Source of the DNA: Ceratopteris richardii | Taxonomy: Eukaryota; Streptophyta; Polypodiopsida; Polypodiales; Pteridaceae | Length of the DNA: 64,000 nucleotides | Direction of reading: 5' to 3' | Assembly: GCA_020310875.1 (NCBI GenBank) | Contig: CM035414.1 | Location: forward strand, 196,556,909 to 196,620,908 | In this document: piece by piece, positions 1-12,659 of the stretch | Numbering within the stretch: position 1 is the stretch's first letter | Layout of the letters: every line of letters starts with the position of its first letter | Translations under genes and position numbers: made by a program | Notes under the pieces: generated by a model | Database searches by the model: none | What the model was told of the DNA's origin: nothing | Seen by the model: the letters and a program-made list of their open reading frames with translations, nothing else

Positions 1-1944
1 AATAGTTTCCCCTGGCATGACTTCTCTCTATAACTTCAATTATTACCTAGATCTTGAAAGTGCATTAGCAGAGGTAATTCTTCCATCATGGACATGCCCA
101 ATTGTTTCTGAGCATGTCAGCAAACGCCATAGCTATAGACTTTTGCGGAAGATAAGGCTTTCTATGTGAGCAAACATTAGCCTTTCTTTCATATGTCATG
201 AAAATTAAACTTCATAAGTTTCAAAAGTGACGGTCCGTAGTATATGCTACCGAACTTTCATCTTCAAAATACTTGCTCTTTCTTCGCTGCAGTAAATCGA
301 TCTTCTTTCTTCAGAAACATAGATGACTCCTGATTTCAAGTGGAAGTGATGCCTTTCTTCTCAGGAATCGCACATCTTTCATTTTTGTAGCATCCAATTG
401 GCTGTATGCCATATATTTAGACCTCCACAGAATTCATATGAACTCCACAAAATTCATATGCCTAGGCTACCATCCAGTCATCATGCGCGTCCTACTGCAA
501 TTCATTTTCTTCCCAAGGCGCCATTCATTTTAGCTCTCGCAAATGGTGGGACACCATAATGTGGTGATACAAAACTCTCATGTGTATTCTGGACTCTATA
601 ACATCCTTCATGCACGCATTTTTGAAGCATCGTCGTTACTGTAGTTTTTCCCTCCATGCCCAAGATGATACTCGTCCTGACATAACCAGCCACCGAAAGA
701 TCGCATTCCTCTTCTTTCCTTCTCACTCGTGAAATTCCAATCCGTCCCCTGTGCATACATGCGTTTCTTCCACGCTCAGATAATCAAAACATCCACAATC
801 CTTTGAAATGAAGTCTTCGTCTGAATCAATAGATTTTGCGCAAGGCAATTCTCATAAAAACTAATCCACAGAAGTTGTCACAAATATTCAGCACTTCTTG
901 AAACCTTTCCGATCCTCCTCCACATCTTCATGGCTTCTGATTTCTTTTCTGAGCCGCCAACCTACGAACAGGAGCCCTCCTTGAAAGAACATTCACCTCT
1001 GCTCCTTCCATGCGACCCTTGATTCATTTGGCAAGTGTCTTCCACTATTAAATGTCGTGCAGTCTAGCTTTCTCCATCAGAACTCCTTACCAACGGCTGG
1101 GTTTTCTCCTCTGATGGATTTTCCCCCTCTGGCGACTATGCGTGGCTTTTTTTCTATGAGAAAACCACGAAAAACCCTCTGAGAAGTGGAAAGCTTTCCT
1201 TTTTTTTTTTTAATAGAGGTTCGGCAAACGCCTACTCCCCGAGCTTTAAGAACAACTCTAAAGATGAATGAGTATAGTAACCGTGAGACCTTCCGTATTT
1301 CACAAAGCAGGAGTTAGACAAGGTTACAATTGGTTAAACTCGTCAAAGCCATTACATGTGCAACCCGATGGTTAAACACAAGACCTCCACCTCAAGAAAC
1401 TAGTGCCAAACCAATCCACCTCTTCTTGATAATCCCCAATATTTTCCTCTTCCTCATTCTACATCCCACAAAAAGAAGAAAAAACACACACACGTAAGCT
1501 CCATTTTTTGTTTATGATTATATATATATATATATATATATATATGCTCATAATCATATTACTTTACATTTACATTTACGCACACTTCACATACAATCAT
1601 GGACATGCATGTGACACTACATCAGACATAAACGCACATGAATCTAAACGCTACATGCATGCAAACACATTAGCACACAGACATGTTCATATATTTATTG
1701 CTCATACACATGCACACATATATACTCACATATGTACTTATACACACATGCTCATATTCATATGTACATTTCCAAATATATATTAAAGGGTGCACATGAT
1801 CCTACACATAAGTTCGTATATTTCAACATCCACATGCACAAAATCACATCATTCGAAAGATTTTACACTTAATATTTTCACACATCACTCGCATACTTGT
1901 TAATTCCTATGCAGGTACATTATGATTTAGAAACATAGTTTGCA
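1..1944. other. No recognised gene; mixed noncoding sequence
   Basis: Short reading frames occur on both strands (for example 84 codons at 502-756 on the minus strand), but none shows a family motif. The stretch from about 1500 to 1900 is rich in TA and CA/CAT runs. Some of it may be the leader or LTR of the Gypsy that follows, but I could not find a matching LTR partner or a primer site. Confidence 0.5.
1518..1545. repeat. (TA)n microsatellite
   Basis: About 13 TA dinucleotides in a row, followed by a CA/CAT-rich tract to about 1760. The same tract occurs in copy 2 at 50573-50600. Confidence 0.95.
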
Positions 1945-2297
1945 ATGGTGGAAAGAAGAACTAAGGTCAAGGATACAAGCCCTTTCCATCATGGATGCTT
2001 TACAACCATATACGATACACATTCAATCACTTAATGCACATATGCTTAATATAATGCTTTCATCAATAATTTTTCAACGAAAGAGATCATCAGTCATATA
2101 TATGCTTTGAATTCTCATGGACTAACGTTCACGTATCATGAAGAAGTATTTTCATTTGTTGACTCCTTGCCATTGCCACTGAAGATGCACATTAGCGCAC
2201 ATTTACATATTTTGATTGATTTGAACTTATATTGTTTGATCTTTCAATTGTTGCTTCCAAATCTATTTGCTAGCTTGAGTTTCATATCCTGATCACA

Positions 2298-3566
2298 ATG
2301 CTTGAGACTATCTTAGAGCACATTCTTGGCTCTAAGAAAGACAAAGCTATGCTTGAGAGTGGGATTCCAAGGATGGGGTTGGAGGCTCTAGATGAGCATC
2401 ACACACCAAAGACCGCTGGTGAGGGTGTCCCAGTTAGAGAGGCCATATGGCAACTTAAGGATCTTAAGCCACCACGATCTCATGGCTCCATTAGTGCACA
2501 TATTGCTAATGTTTTTTAGCAATGGATGTGCTTCTCCTTATGTCATATCGTGGAAGGTAGGCATAAGATACAACAAGCCACATACAATCTCATGGGCATT
2601 ACCCATGGGTGGTGCAATAAAATAGAACAAGATAAGAAAGAGCCCACGACTTGGGGATAGTTTAAGATCTTGTTCTATAGTAACTTCGTTCCACTAGATG
2701 AGAGGACCAAGGCACTTGACACTTGGTTTTTCATTAGCCGAAAAGTCCATACAATTTAGGACCATGCTGATAAATATAGGAGGTACTTCTTAAAGTACCA
2801 TAATCCATCCTAGAGTTACTCCAAGTCCACAAGTTCATCTTAGGACCGAGAGAAACGATACAATGTTTAGCGAGAAAGGAGAGGTATCACTCTTTGGCAC
2901 ATGCCATAGAGATGGCTCTAGTCTAGGATGATGTTCATAGGGGCATATGATCCAAGGGCTAGAGATTCTCATGGTCTAAGATGATTCCACTCTCATCCTT
3001 TACTGCTCTTGTTTTGACAAGTGCACAACCTTAGAAAGACGCTAAGCAAGTGCACATCATGAAGGTAGTGTTGGTAGCTAAGAGGGCTTATAATAAGTCA
3101 ATTCTTATCCCTCAATAGAAAGATAAGGCAATGAGAGAAGGTTTGTGTTATGGGTGCTTAGGACTACATCAATTTAAAGATTGTCCTAAGAAGAAAAAGA
3201 TAGCCGCAACCATAGTGATAAAGCATTCACAAACAAGGAGTGATCTAAATGAGGATTTTGGAGATTTTCCATATCAGATATCATCTCCGATAGTGGCCAT
3301 GACGGTCACTAAGAAGGTACCTTCTATTTTAGATGCTACGCTTTCGTTGATGGTAGAGAAAGCTTACCATTTTACAGACATAGAACTCATTGTTATGAGA
3401 GCAATCATGGTAAGACAGCCTATCAAGGTCCTCTTTGATACTAGTTCCACACATAGTGTCATTATTTCTTGTCTTGTTAGATGGTCATATTTAGACACTA
3501 TGCAGTTAGAGCATGCCTACATAGTGGAGTTAGCCGATGGGAAGGGCATTGAGACATGGGATCGAT
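2298..3566 (+). pseudogene. Gypsy gag and protease remnant
   Basis: Part of the 1945-6528 element. Gag would form the virus-like particle. The Cys/His cluster near 3146-3184 is followed by a lysine run, as in nucleocapsid domains. About 250 bases downstream comes a retropepsin-like active-site context (VLFDT near 3430-3445). The remnant is broken and not functional. Assignment rests on motif order together with the RT and integrase downstream. Confidence 0.75.
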
Positions 3567-4042
3567 GATTTGTTGGTTTCCCCATTGAAATCCAATCCTA
3601 TAAGGATAGATTGGATTTTGAGATTGCATAACTGACCCATTTTGATATAGTCGTAAGTAAGTAATGGCATGCTTATAGGAAATGGCTAGTCATAAACTTT
3701 GCTTTGCATGTGTATCAATTTGAGCATGAGGAGAGGTGACTACCGATCCATAGAGAGCCATATCTCCAAGAGACACGATTGATGACTACAACCAAGCTAT
3801 TGGAAACTGAATGTAAGTATATTTATTTTTTGTATTTCGTGTATGCATTGTGTGCAGTGATGAATTCCCAAAATCAAGGAAACTCTAATTGGAATGCTCA
3901 AGTAATTTCAGATATAGTAAGAGCAAAATTCCAATAATTTTTTTTAAATGAGTTACCTTTAGGTTTACCTCCTTGTAGGAATATTGAGCATAAGAACAAA
4001 TTGGTGCCATGAATGAGTTTGATTTCCTGACAACCATTTTGT

Positions 4043-4530
4043 ATGAGTTTGCAAGAGGAGATCAAATTTGCAAAGTTATGGATACATACATGTGTGTGGA
4101 CTATAGATAAGGTTATCATTAAGCATACATACGCCATGCCTAGGATAGATGATCTTCTTGATGCTCTAGATGGATTAATTGTATATAGTAAAATAGATTT
4201 AAAGAGTGACTACCAGCAAATTAGAGTTAAAGAGAAAGATGTACATAAAACAACTTTCAAAATTTGCTTTAGGCATTATGAATATTGACTTATGCCATTT
4301 GGTTTGACTAATGCACCAGCTACTTTTATGATGTTAATGAAAGATACTGTATGACCGTTCATTGGTAAATTTTTGGTGGAATTTTCAGATGAATTGTTAG
4401 TATATAGTAGGTATGTACATGAGCATGAGAGTCATTTAAGGTTAGCATTAAATAGATTAAAGGAAAATCAAGTGTCTCTAAATCTAGATAAGACTTAGTT
4501 GTTTCCTCTAGAGTAGTAAAAACCCTGAGT
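4043..4530 (+). pseudogene. Gypsy reverse transcriptase remnant
   Basis: Readable RT blocks include MPRIDDLLDAL, then SKIDLKSDYQQIRV, then FGLTNAPATF, which are conserved finger and palm blocks of Ty3 RTs, in the right order. A following stretch corresponds to the region after the catalytic aspartates (HLRLALNRLKEN). It belongs to the element at 1945-6528 and is broken. Confidence 0.85.
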
Positions 4531-4833
4531 ATAGGGATTTGACCCTAGCTACATATGAAGTTATGTGGTTGAGGAAGCTTTTGAAAGACCTATATGTTGA
4601 GATTTTGATAGATGGGGTCAAGATAGTTCCCAAGAAGGTCTCATTTATACTACCATGGCCAACTCCTCAAGATAAATGGCAACTTTGGTTATTTTTGGGA
4701 CTTTCTAGTTTTTATTGAAAATTCATTTCATCTTATTCATCGGTAGCAGCACCTATGATGAATTTTCTTCAAGGCAAAGTACCTTTTTGCATGGAAGAAA
4801 GGGCAACAAGATAATTTTGATACTCTGAAGCAA

Positions 4834-5431
4834 GTGGTTTCAGAGGCTTCAATACTCAAAGCAGTGGATCCACAGAAGCCATTTGAGTTGAATATAGATG
4901 CTAGTGGCATAGCTATAGGAGCTATTTTGAGCCAAGATGGCATGCCAATAGCTTTTGAAAGTAAAAATTTAAGTAGCGCACAATGCAATTGTCAAGTGCA
5001 TGAACAAGAGTTGTATAATGTGGTGCATGCTCTTAAAGTCTAGAGACACTATCTGTATGGGTATACACAGATCACCATACAATCAAGTATTTTTGTAGTC
5101 ATCCAGATCATTGAGGTAGACATATTCATTGGCTGAGCGCATGCTAGAGTTTCATATGGAAATCTTATATAGAAAAGGAAAAGATAATGTTATAGGTGAT
5201 GCAGTATCTCGGATAACATATCAAATGAGCTTTAGAGTTCTAGAAAGCTCATTGCTTCAAGAAATAAAGAAAGCACAAGTGGAAGATCCATATTTGTTAC
5301 AGATCCATAAAGCCGTCACTGATGACTCTATTATAGGACATGGGATAGTTCCATCTACTTCTTTCCCTAATAAAGCAAAAAATTCAAGTCTGTATTCTAG
5401 TTTCTCAATGAAGAATAAAATAGCTAAATAG
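4834..5431 (+). pseudogene. Gypsy RNase H and connection remnant
   Basis: The block ELNIDASGIAIGAILSQDG is the first conserved RNase H block of Ty3 elements (DAS-x(n)-GA-L-Q), followed by PIAFESKNLSSAQ and a Y-x(n)-ELYNVVHAL block. The stretch at 5129-5250 matches the usual link to integrase (RKGKDNVIGDAVSR, the counterpart of the common 'GKxNxxADALSR'). Broken. Confidence 0.85.
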
Positions 5432-5626
5432 AAAGGAAATGTTTGCGTACCAGATTCCCAAGATTTGAGAAGAAAAATCATGCATGATAACCATGATGTT
5501 CCTTGTGCAAGGCGTCCTAGTGTTGACAAGACCATTCAGCTAGAGCGAGAAGAACATTTTGTACCCACAATGGAGAGGGTAGAATCTCCACAGGTAGCAG
5601 AGCTATTCATCTAGAATATCTTCATA

Positions 5627-6300
5627 TTGCATGGGTTACCTACATCCATAGTTTCAAATAGGGATGTTAGATTCACAAGACACTTTTGGAACTTTGTTTT
5701 TGGCAAGTTGAAAGTTTCATTGAAAATTAGTAGTAGTGATCATCCACGGACAGATGGTCAGATTGAGAGGGTCAATCAAATACTATGGGACATGTTGAGG
5801 GCATACATGTATAAGAGGTAGATAGATTGGGATAGTTACTTGCCATTAGTAGAGTTTGCTTATAATAATAGACATCATACAATGACTAGAATGTCTGCTT
5901 TTGAGATGAATTATGGCATGAATCTTACTGCTCCTAGTACCATAGGAATGCCAAAGAAATTCCCTTGTGCTTCAGAGTTCCTAGAAAATATCCAAGCAAA
6001 TTTAGTCATAGCTAAAGCCAAGATGTAGCAAGTAGCTGATAAGGAAAAAGCATATGCTAATAGGAAGAGATCTCCTAGAGTCTTTGGAGAAGGAAATAAA
6101 GTTTTTCTTTAAGTAATAGCAAGATCAAATTCACTATCCGTAAGGAAGTGCACTAAGCTTTCACCAAGGTTTTTTGGACCTTAGAAGATAGTTAAGAAGC
6201 TTAGTGATTTTGCATACTGATTAGAGCTTCTTCCATATTGTAGAGTCCATCTAGTGTTTCATGTCAATAAACTTAGAAAGTATATTTCTAGGTAGGATAT
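5627..6300 (+). pseudogene. Gypsy integrase remnant with GPY-like and chromodomain-like tail
   Basis: The text from GLPTSIVSNRDVRFTRHFW to TDGQIERVNQIL is the second half of the DDE core. It is followed by the AYNNRHHTMTRMSAFEMNYG block and then a GPY/F-like region (about 6150-6280, ending VFHVNKLRKY). Sequence at 6390-6530 resembles a chromodomain tail, which would place the element among chromoviruses. Broken in several places. Confidence 0.85.
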
Positions 6301-6528
6301 TCTAATAGAGGGTATTGTTTCTCTATAGGAAAATGACATGTATCACTCTCTAAATATGATGCTAGATAGAAGATAGAAGCAGTTGAGGAAGAGTGTCATC
6401 CAGGAGTATTTAGTAGCGTGAAGAGGATTACAGCTTACATATTCTACTCAAGAATCAAAAGCTCTGGTTTGCAAGTACTTTCCCTCATTGATCATTGAGG
6501 ACAATGATCTTCAGAAGGGCGAAAGAGT

Positions 6529-7269
6529 GTTATAAATAGGTGTACAAAGACCTTTACATGTGTATGTGGAACAAGTGCTAAACATAGCCAAGGTCCCTAG
6601 CTTGGGGGATATCCTAAGGTACCCAAGGAGTAATGAGAATGAGTGTGCATGATGGCCACATGTCCACACTAGAGCACTCCATATCATTGCTATGCACACA
6701 CAACATTCAAGCGTTTTATTTCAAGCCTTCTTTTTGAGAGAGTTTTTTGGTGCAAGTTACTACACTAGAAATCTTCTAGACAAAATATCTCAGAGATATT
6801 TCTTCTATATAAGTCACAATTGCAAAGAGACTAAAAATTCAAGGTGTAAATGGTCCAAAATTAGCACATAAAACTTCCAAGTTGCTATCTAAATGGATGA
6901 TGTTCTGGCTAAGGCTAGACTTTAATAAAATTAGATAATTGTACTAGGGTCTATAAGAAAAATTATAATAAGAACTCTGTACTTTAACACAAAATATCTC
7001 CAAGAACAAGGAAAAACTCTAATTTGAACCCTTTCATCAAACCATTCTTAGCACACTACTACAATTCTCAAGGTTAATCACAACGAGTTACAAGCATTAT
7101 ATTACCCTACATCAAACCCTTGTGCACCATCTCAATGCATGGATTTCCATCTAAGTCATATTATGATTCATTAAAAGTATGAGATAATATAGTCTAAGCA
7201 TGGAACAGAAGGATCCACAAGATGTTCACGAAAGGAAGAAGTTCTCTTTCCAAAGTCAATAGTCACACT
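6529..7269. other. Possible Gypsy 3' LTR and spacer
   Basis: Begins TGTTATAAATAGG just after the chromodomain-like tail and a purine-rich stretch, so it may be the 3' LTR of the preceding element. No second copy within reach and no clear LTR end were found, so the call is tentative. No coding signal. Confidence 0.35.
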
Positions 7270-9360
7270 CCCTTGGTAGAAGTTGCAATGTCGTAAAAGG
7301 TTCAATTTATCTTGATATAAGTCTTGGACACATTTTGATCCACACTAAATAACAAAACAAGTGATCCTTTATTGATATGCTTTTCCCTTAAGCTCTTCTC
7401 ATGTAGCTCTTTTCTTTGTCCTTGGACCCACATCACACTATGCAATGCTTCTTCTCTTTTCTCTGCAAGTGTAGTGATCCATTTCATTAAAGATCCAATG
7501 TGCTCTTCCTTTTCTGTAGTTTCATTCAATGTATCATAGAAAATGATGAACTCAAAAGGGACCACAACCTCAATTCCATATGCCAACTCAAATGGGGCTA
7601 CTCCAGTAGCACCCCTTTGAGTAGTATGATAATCTCATAATGTGTTGATCATGGATATTGGCCAAGAGGTGGGAAACCTAGAACAAGTTTTCTTCAAGAT
7701 ATAAATAAGAGTTTTGTCAGATCTTTGTTCTCGTCCATTATCCTTAGGATAATAACATCATGATTTTTCATGCAAGATCTTACAAGTTTCAAACATTCTC
7801 TTTAGAAATTGGTTCAGCAAATGACTACATTTATCACTAGTTATTTCTAAAGGACTCCTAAACTTGGCAAAAAATATTTTTTTATAAAACCTGGCAACAA
7901 AAGTTGTGGAAGTGTCCACTAAAGCTTTTTCATGAGCCTCCTTAGTTTTATAACATGTAGCCATCAATACCTTTTCACATTAGGATGCCCTAGAGGTTTG
8001 ATGGGAGGAATGAAGTCCATCCTCCATCTCTCAAAGGGTTTCCAACCAACAGAAATATCAAGTGGTTAAAATTCAAACTTTGAGGGCTTCGATGCACATC
8101 TCTAACATGCTTTACACATTTTGATAAATTTTATTGCATCTCTAAATATACTTGGCAATTTAATCGCCTTGTGCAAGAACTTGTGAGATAATTCCTTCCC
8201 TGTTGGATTTGCTTCTTCATGTGCTTCTTATAGAATGTCCAACAATTCATCCAAAGCCACATACCTTGTCCACTTCTCCATAGGAGATATGCTTGCAAGA
8301 AATTCACCAGAGGTTAGAAGATTCAGAATCTCTCTATACCATTGTGGACTTGCCACCATTCCTAGAAGATGAGCATCCATTTCTTGACCCTACCTATAGA
8401 ACTCCACATTTTTTGGGCAAGTATTTTAATGATTTATGATCGGTAATGATCACAAAGTGCATGATCAACAAATATTGTCTAAACTTTTGAAATGTGAACA
8501 CAATGGATAAGCCTTCATGCTTCATAGTATTGTGATTCTTTTTTGCAAGTGTAAAGAACTTTGTTTACATATAAAAAAAGGTGATACACCTTATAGGTTC
8601 TTGATAGTTGTTCTAAAAATTATTCGTGTTGCACATAAGCTTGCATAAGTATGAACAAGAAATTCTACATTCTAATTTGGTGTGATAAGAAAAGGTGAAG
8701 TGCATAAACTCATCTTGAGTTATATAAATCTTGGTCTACCTAAGGGGTCTAATCGAATTTTTCCTTCTTTCTTGTGATTCATGAAGAAGGATGCTTGACA
8801 TGAGAATACATCCTTATGAACCTTCAACGATAGCCAACATGACCTAAGAAACTTTGTAACTCATTTGGAGACCTTGGAATGGTCATTACCACAATGGTTA
8901 TTACACCACTTTTGTTAGGATCCACTATGATTCCGTTAATAGAGAAAATTTTATCCAAGTAGGGTGCCTTCTATAACCATGAAATATCACTTTATTAGAT
9001 TTAGATTTAGACTAACGTGCAAAAATTTCTCAAAGATTCCCAACAAATCTTTGATGTGTTATTGTATGTCTTACAGAATGATCCTTTCATCTTTGTGTGA
9101 GAACACTCAAAAGTCATCCATGAATTAAGATATGTGAGCCACTTAGCCAATACTGCACGCATCATAGTGTTGAATATAGTAGGGGCATCCTTCAACCAAA
9201 AAGCCATTCTTTGTCCTTGTAGGTTCTCCATGGTGTGACAAAGTTGGTCTTCGCATGTATAACTATCTAGTTATAGCCACTCAAACCATCCAAGAAATTC
9301 TACATTAGGGATAAAAATGAGCCTTGAAAGGGCCTTTTAGATTAAGGCGTGATGATGGAC
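7270..9360 (-). mobile_element. Old broken Gypsy remnant, pol only
   Basis: Reading leftward, RT-like sequence lies at about 9360-8900 (block FWLKDAPTIFNTMM at 9160-9231). A degraded RNase H stretch lies near 8650-8380. Integrase follows at 8300-7270: core-like text at 7758-7967, then a post-core block beginning MAYGIEVVVPFEF at 7586. No gag and no LTRs are recognised. It is convergent to the plus-strand Gypsy at 1945-6528 and is a different lineage. Many breaks; old. Confidence 0.75.
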
Positions 9361-9822
9361 ATGGATGGTGGCCATAGTATGTACCCTTTAAAATACTAGG
9401 ATGAAGGGGGAGAGGGGACAGATTCCCCCTTTATTTAATGAGTTTCCTCTAGAGAGAGAAGGGATCTCGTAGTCAGCCTAGGCCCTAAAATTCAATTTTT
9501 TTTTTAAGTAAAAAAACTCATCATAACACTCACCCCACATTATTTTTTGGGGTAAAAAAAGTACTCGTTTTGAGGTCAAATTCAAAATCCATACATGTTT
9601 TGAGCTTAAAAAATGATTTAAAAGAGAAAACTAAAAAAAGGGCTATTTCCTTCCAAAACCTCACATTTTCATTCCCATGTCCCAAAAAGTCATCTTTTTC
9701 CACTAGTTTCTCTCTATAACACACCATTGAAGCTCTTGTTTCTATATTCCAAGCTATCTCCATCTCCTATCTCAAAATAGTGTTGTAGCTTCAAGACCTT
9801 CAACTAGTGTTGTAAATTCAAG
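9361..9822. other. Spacer, nothing recognised
   Basis: AT-rich sequence with homopolymer runs of A and T. A 77-codon minus-strand frame at 9530-9763 is lysine/phenylalanine-rich and shows no motif. Confidence 0.5.
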
Positions 9823-10527
9823 ACCTTCAACATGTAAATCTCATAGGCGACCAAATGATGAAGCCCTCACATTAAGATGCCATAATATCAAAACTACACA
9901 TGGAAAAGGGCTACCATGTGAGTACCCCAAAGGTGCACGGGTGTACATGCAACCCTCTAGAATTGAGCCTCATCAAATTGGAGATAACAAAAACTTGGAT
10001 CTTCATTGAAAGGGAAAGCTACTTGGATTCAAAAAGCACAATGAAAATGGGATGGTTTCTATTATACACCATGTTTTTACGAGGGAGACTATGAAACTTG
10101 TAAACTCTATTGGAACGAGATATCCTATCAATTGTAAGTATTACTCTACAAAATTCTATGTTTTATAGTGTTGAATATATATATGACCTATTTAGATATG
10201 GTTTTATTTGTTGCAGGTATATTTCCTTCTACTTTGGTGGAAAAGAAACCACTTCATAGCCTTACAGTCACTTTCCAAGAATTGCATGCAAATGTTGGTG
10301 CACTAGTTTTTCTACAAGTATCTCCTGTTCAATTTTGTCAAGAAGGAGTTTTCTTTCACACACATAAATGTGTTGTACCATGTATAGAGAGTGGTTTTGG
10401 AAGGTTAGAGAGAATTGAAGTAGATTCTCTCCTTAGCTTGGAGTGGCCAAAACTTGATATATGGTCCATATCATCTTTGAAGCACAAGATGGTTATGGAT
10501 ATATGTAACACTTTGAAATTCACATAA
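9823..10527 (+). other. Unrecognised coding-like stretch with intron-like gap
   Basis: Two open stretches (about 9823-10132 and 10217-10527) are separated by about 84 bases that start GTAAGT-like (tgtaagta at about 10132) and end TTGTTGCAG before 10217. The downstream part is open for 100 codons after the acceptor-like site and contains LVEKKPLHSLTVTFQELHAN. I recognise no family. It lies between two transposon remnants and could be a captured host-gene fragment, an unclassified element gene, or chance. An identical copy lies at 58878-59582. Confidence 0.3.
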
Positions 10528-10745
10528 GTTTCTAGATTTGTAGGTCTGCACTCATGTTTTCCCATCCATTGTTTTGTAAGTATATTTCAAGGATTCTCAT
10601 TTCTAGACACTTCCACCATGTTCATATATAAAGATATAACATATGAGCAAGTGGAAGGTATTCTAGGTGAAAACTGGGTTTGATAGAAGGAATTGCAAAG
10701 GGTGACAGATATATCTTTGTAAACTAGGTGGAATAAGTATAGGGT

Positions 10746-10975
10746 TGTTGGAGATTGAGGCCTACGAAAGCATGCAAACAACACAAGGAAGAAGAAGAAG
10801 CTTGGAGCAGAAGACACAATACTAAATGTATTACCACTAGAATGTACAAAGATAAGTAATCCTTTAGGGTAATAGGCATATATACAAGCCGGGGAAAAAA
10901 ACATCCTAAAGAGGGAAAAAGGTACCCCGGTGGTCCTAGTGTGTCCACACACATCATTACCTAAATATATCAACA
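10746..10975 (-). repeat. 3' LTR of Copia element B
   Basis: A 230-bp LTR. On the plus strand it reads TGTTGGAGATTG to TATATCAACA, with TG...CA ends extended to the inverted repeat TGTTG/CAACA. The adjoining 10976-10988 is a polypurine tract on the minus strand (AAGGGGGATT). Confidence 0.88.
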
Positions 10976-11014
10976 AATCCCCCTTGGGAGTGATGCAGTG
11001 AAAAGGAGTTGGCA

Positions 11015-11620
11015 CTCATGTATAAGGAAGTGCCAAGTTATGTGGAATCAATCCACAGAAAGAAGTAAGCCCAAAGCTTTGCGGAAAGCTTCAAACGTCT
11101 CCCTAGGAAGAGCCTTCATGAAAAGGTCTGCAATGTTCTCTTATGTGGGCACATATGCCAAGTTGATCTCTCCAGCAGAGAACCTCTCCTTGACATAATG
11201 ATAACAAACCTCAATGTGCTTAGTGCGAGCATGGAACATAGGGTTCCTTGCAACTGCAAATGCACTCTGGCTGTAAGTGAAGATGGTGGTGGCAAAAGAC
11301 TGACCGACACCCAAATCAGCCATAAGGCATTTGAGCCACACACACTCAACAGTCGCTGTGAAAGTTGCCCTATACTCAGCCTCGCAACTAGAAGTGGCCA
11401 CAATAGGCTGCTTCTTGCTCAACCAAGATATACATGAGCTACCAAGCATGAAGCAAAGCCACTAGTGGACACATGTGTGTCATAGCAACCAACTTACTCA
11501 GAGTTAGAAAAAGCATGTAAATCTAGTGGTAGTGACCCCCCCTTGGGATAAAACAATCCAAGTAGTCAGATACTACTCAAGTAGCGAAAGATGCGCTTAA
11601 CCGCCTACCAATGCTTGACA
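11015..11620 (-). pseudogene. Copia B RNase H remnant
   Basis: Carries the Copia RNase H blocks: SCEAEYRA near 11370-11400, then a TYSQSAFAVARNP block, then HARTKHIEVCYHYVKERF near 11190-11240, and the FTKALPR-type end. It matches the element A counterpart at 12679-13236 closely but with more differences. Broken. Confidence 0.85.
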
Positions 11621-11646
11621 CCTTGGCAATGCATAAACATGCTCAT

Positions 11647-12375
11647 CTATGAGATAGCAAATTGAATATCTGGCCTACTAATGCATAAGTAAATCAAGCA
11701 TCCAACAACATGCTGATAGAGAACAACATCAAATGCATCTCCAACATCATGAAGACTCAATCGTAAACCTATATCCATAGGAGTGGCAATATGTTTACCG
11801 TCTTCAAGGACAAAACACTGCAATAGTGTGTTACTATATTTCATTTGACACAAAGCTATTCCACCATCAACTTGCATAAATTGAATGCTCAAACAATGAT
11901 GCAAATGCCCCAAATCATACATCTTAAATGAGGCATGCAAATCAGTCTTAAAATCAACAATATGCCTCTCATGAGGACCAATGAGTAGCATGTCATCAAC
12001 ATAAACAACAATGATCAGAAAAACATCATTTGCACACTTAACATATAAGGTGCTCTTAGTTGGATTGTTCTCAAAACCATGTGCAATCAGATAGGCATGT
12101 ATCTTTTCATACCAAGCATGTGGTGCTTGCTTTAAAGCATATAATGCCTTCTTTAACTTGCACACCTGATTTTCATGCCCTTTCTGCACAAATCCACGGG
12201 GCTAAAAAAACACACACTTCTTCATGCAAGTCACCATTCAAAAATATAGTTTTAATTTCCAACTAATGTATATTCCAAACATGATGAGTTGCAAGTGCAC
12301 AGATGCTACAAACAATCAGCACGTAGGTGCAAATGTCTCATCAAAATCAATGCCTCTTTCCTGCACATAACCCTT
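11647..12375 (-). pseudogene. Copia B reverse transcriptase remnant
   Basis: Readable RT text includes LKKALYALKQAPHAWYEK and the catalytic block VVYVDDMLLIG, followed by a DLGHLHHCLSIQF block and an RT-to-RNase H link. The upstream part of the domain stops at the edge of element A's LTR at 12376. Broken. Confidence 0.88.
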
Positions 12376-12605
12376 TGTTGGAGATAGATGTCTGTGGAAG
12401 CACGCGAACATCACAAGCAAGGAGAAGAAGCTTGGAGCACAACACACAATACTGAATGTATTACTAGAGAATGTACAAAGATAAGTAGCCCATTAGGGCA
12501 ATAGGCGTATATACAAGCCGGGGGAAAAAAACCTCCTAAAGAGGGAAAAAAGTGCCCTGACGGTCCTAGTGTGTTCACACACATCACTACCTAAATATAT
12601 CAACA
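12376..12605 (-). repeat. 3' LTR of Copia element A
   Basis: A 230-bp LTR, TGTTGGAGATAG to TATATCAACA on the plus strand, directly followed by a minus-strand polypurine tract at 12606-12620 (CTCCCAAGGGGGATT). It is clearly related to the LTRs at 10746, 18808 and 23473. Confidence 0.9.
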
Positions 12606-12620
12606 AATCCCCCTTGGGAG
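12606..12620 (-). other. Polypurine tract of Copia element A
   Basis: On the minus strand CTCCCAAGGGGGATT lies immediately before the 3' LTR start, which is the position used to prime plus-strand DNA in LTR elements. An equivalent tract lies next to element B's LTR at 10976-10988. Confidence 0.8.
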
Positions 12621-12659
12621 TGATGCAATGAGCAAGAAGCTGGCACTCATGTCTACGGA

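Larger units (their letters stand above)
1945..6528 (+). mobile_element. Old broken Gypsy (Ty3) element, chromovirus-like
   Basis: The order is gag, protease, RT, RNase H, integrase, chromodomain-like tail, which is the Gypsy order. A possible gag start is the ATG at 1945, and gag-like sequence runs to about 3200. A zinc-knuckle-like Cys/His cluster lies at 3146-3184, followed by a protease active-site region near 3437. The RT motif FGLTNAPATF is readable at about 4300-4330, an RNase H block lies at 4834-5110, and the integrase core reads DGQIERVNQIL near 5755. The tail at 6380-6530 resembles a chromodomain. The frame is broken many times (well over ten by eye), so this is an old fossil. No 5' LTR was found. 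A TGTTAT at 6529, just after a purine-rich stretch, may start the 3' LTR. Confidence 0.88.

Noticed and set aside
502-756. 84-codon minus-strand frame (and copy at 49557)
   Set aside because: No motif, homologue or supporting context that I recognise. Its identical copy merely reflects the large duplication.
1508-1786. 92-codon plus-strand frame (and copy at 50563)
   Set aside because: It is a translation of a TA and CA/CAT microsatellite-rich tract, with runs of Ile-Tyr and His-Thr and no domain.
6529-6800. Firm 3' LTR for the first Gypsy
   Set aside because: Only a TG start after a purine-rich stretch is seen; no matching 5' LTR or CA end could be identified.
12060-12266. Family of similar plus-strand frames beginning MDCSQNHV at several sites (12060, 13692, 23172, 35574)
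   Set aside because: They are antisense shadows of the conserved Copia RT region and recur only because that region is repeated.
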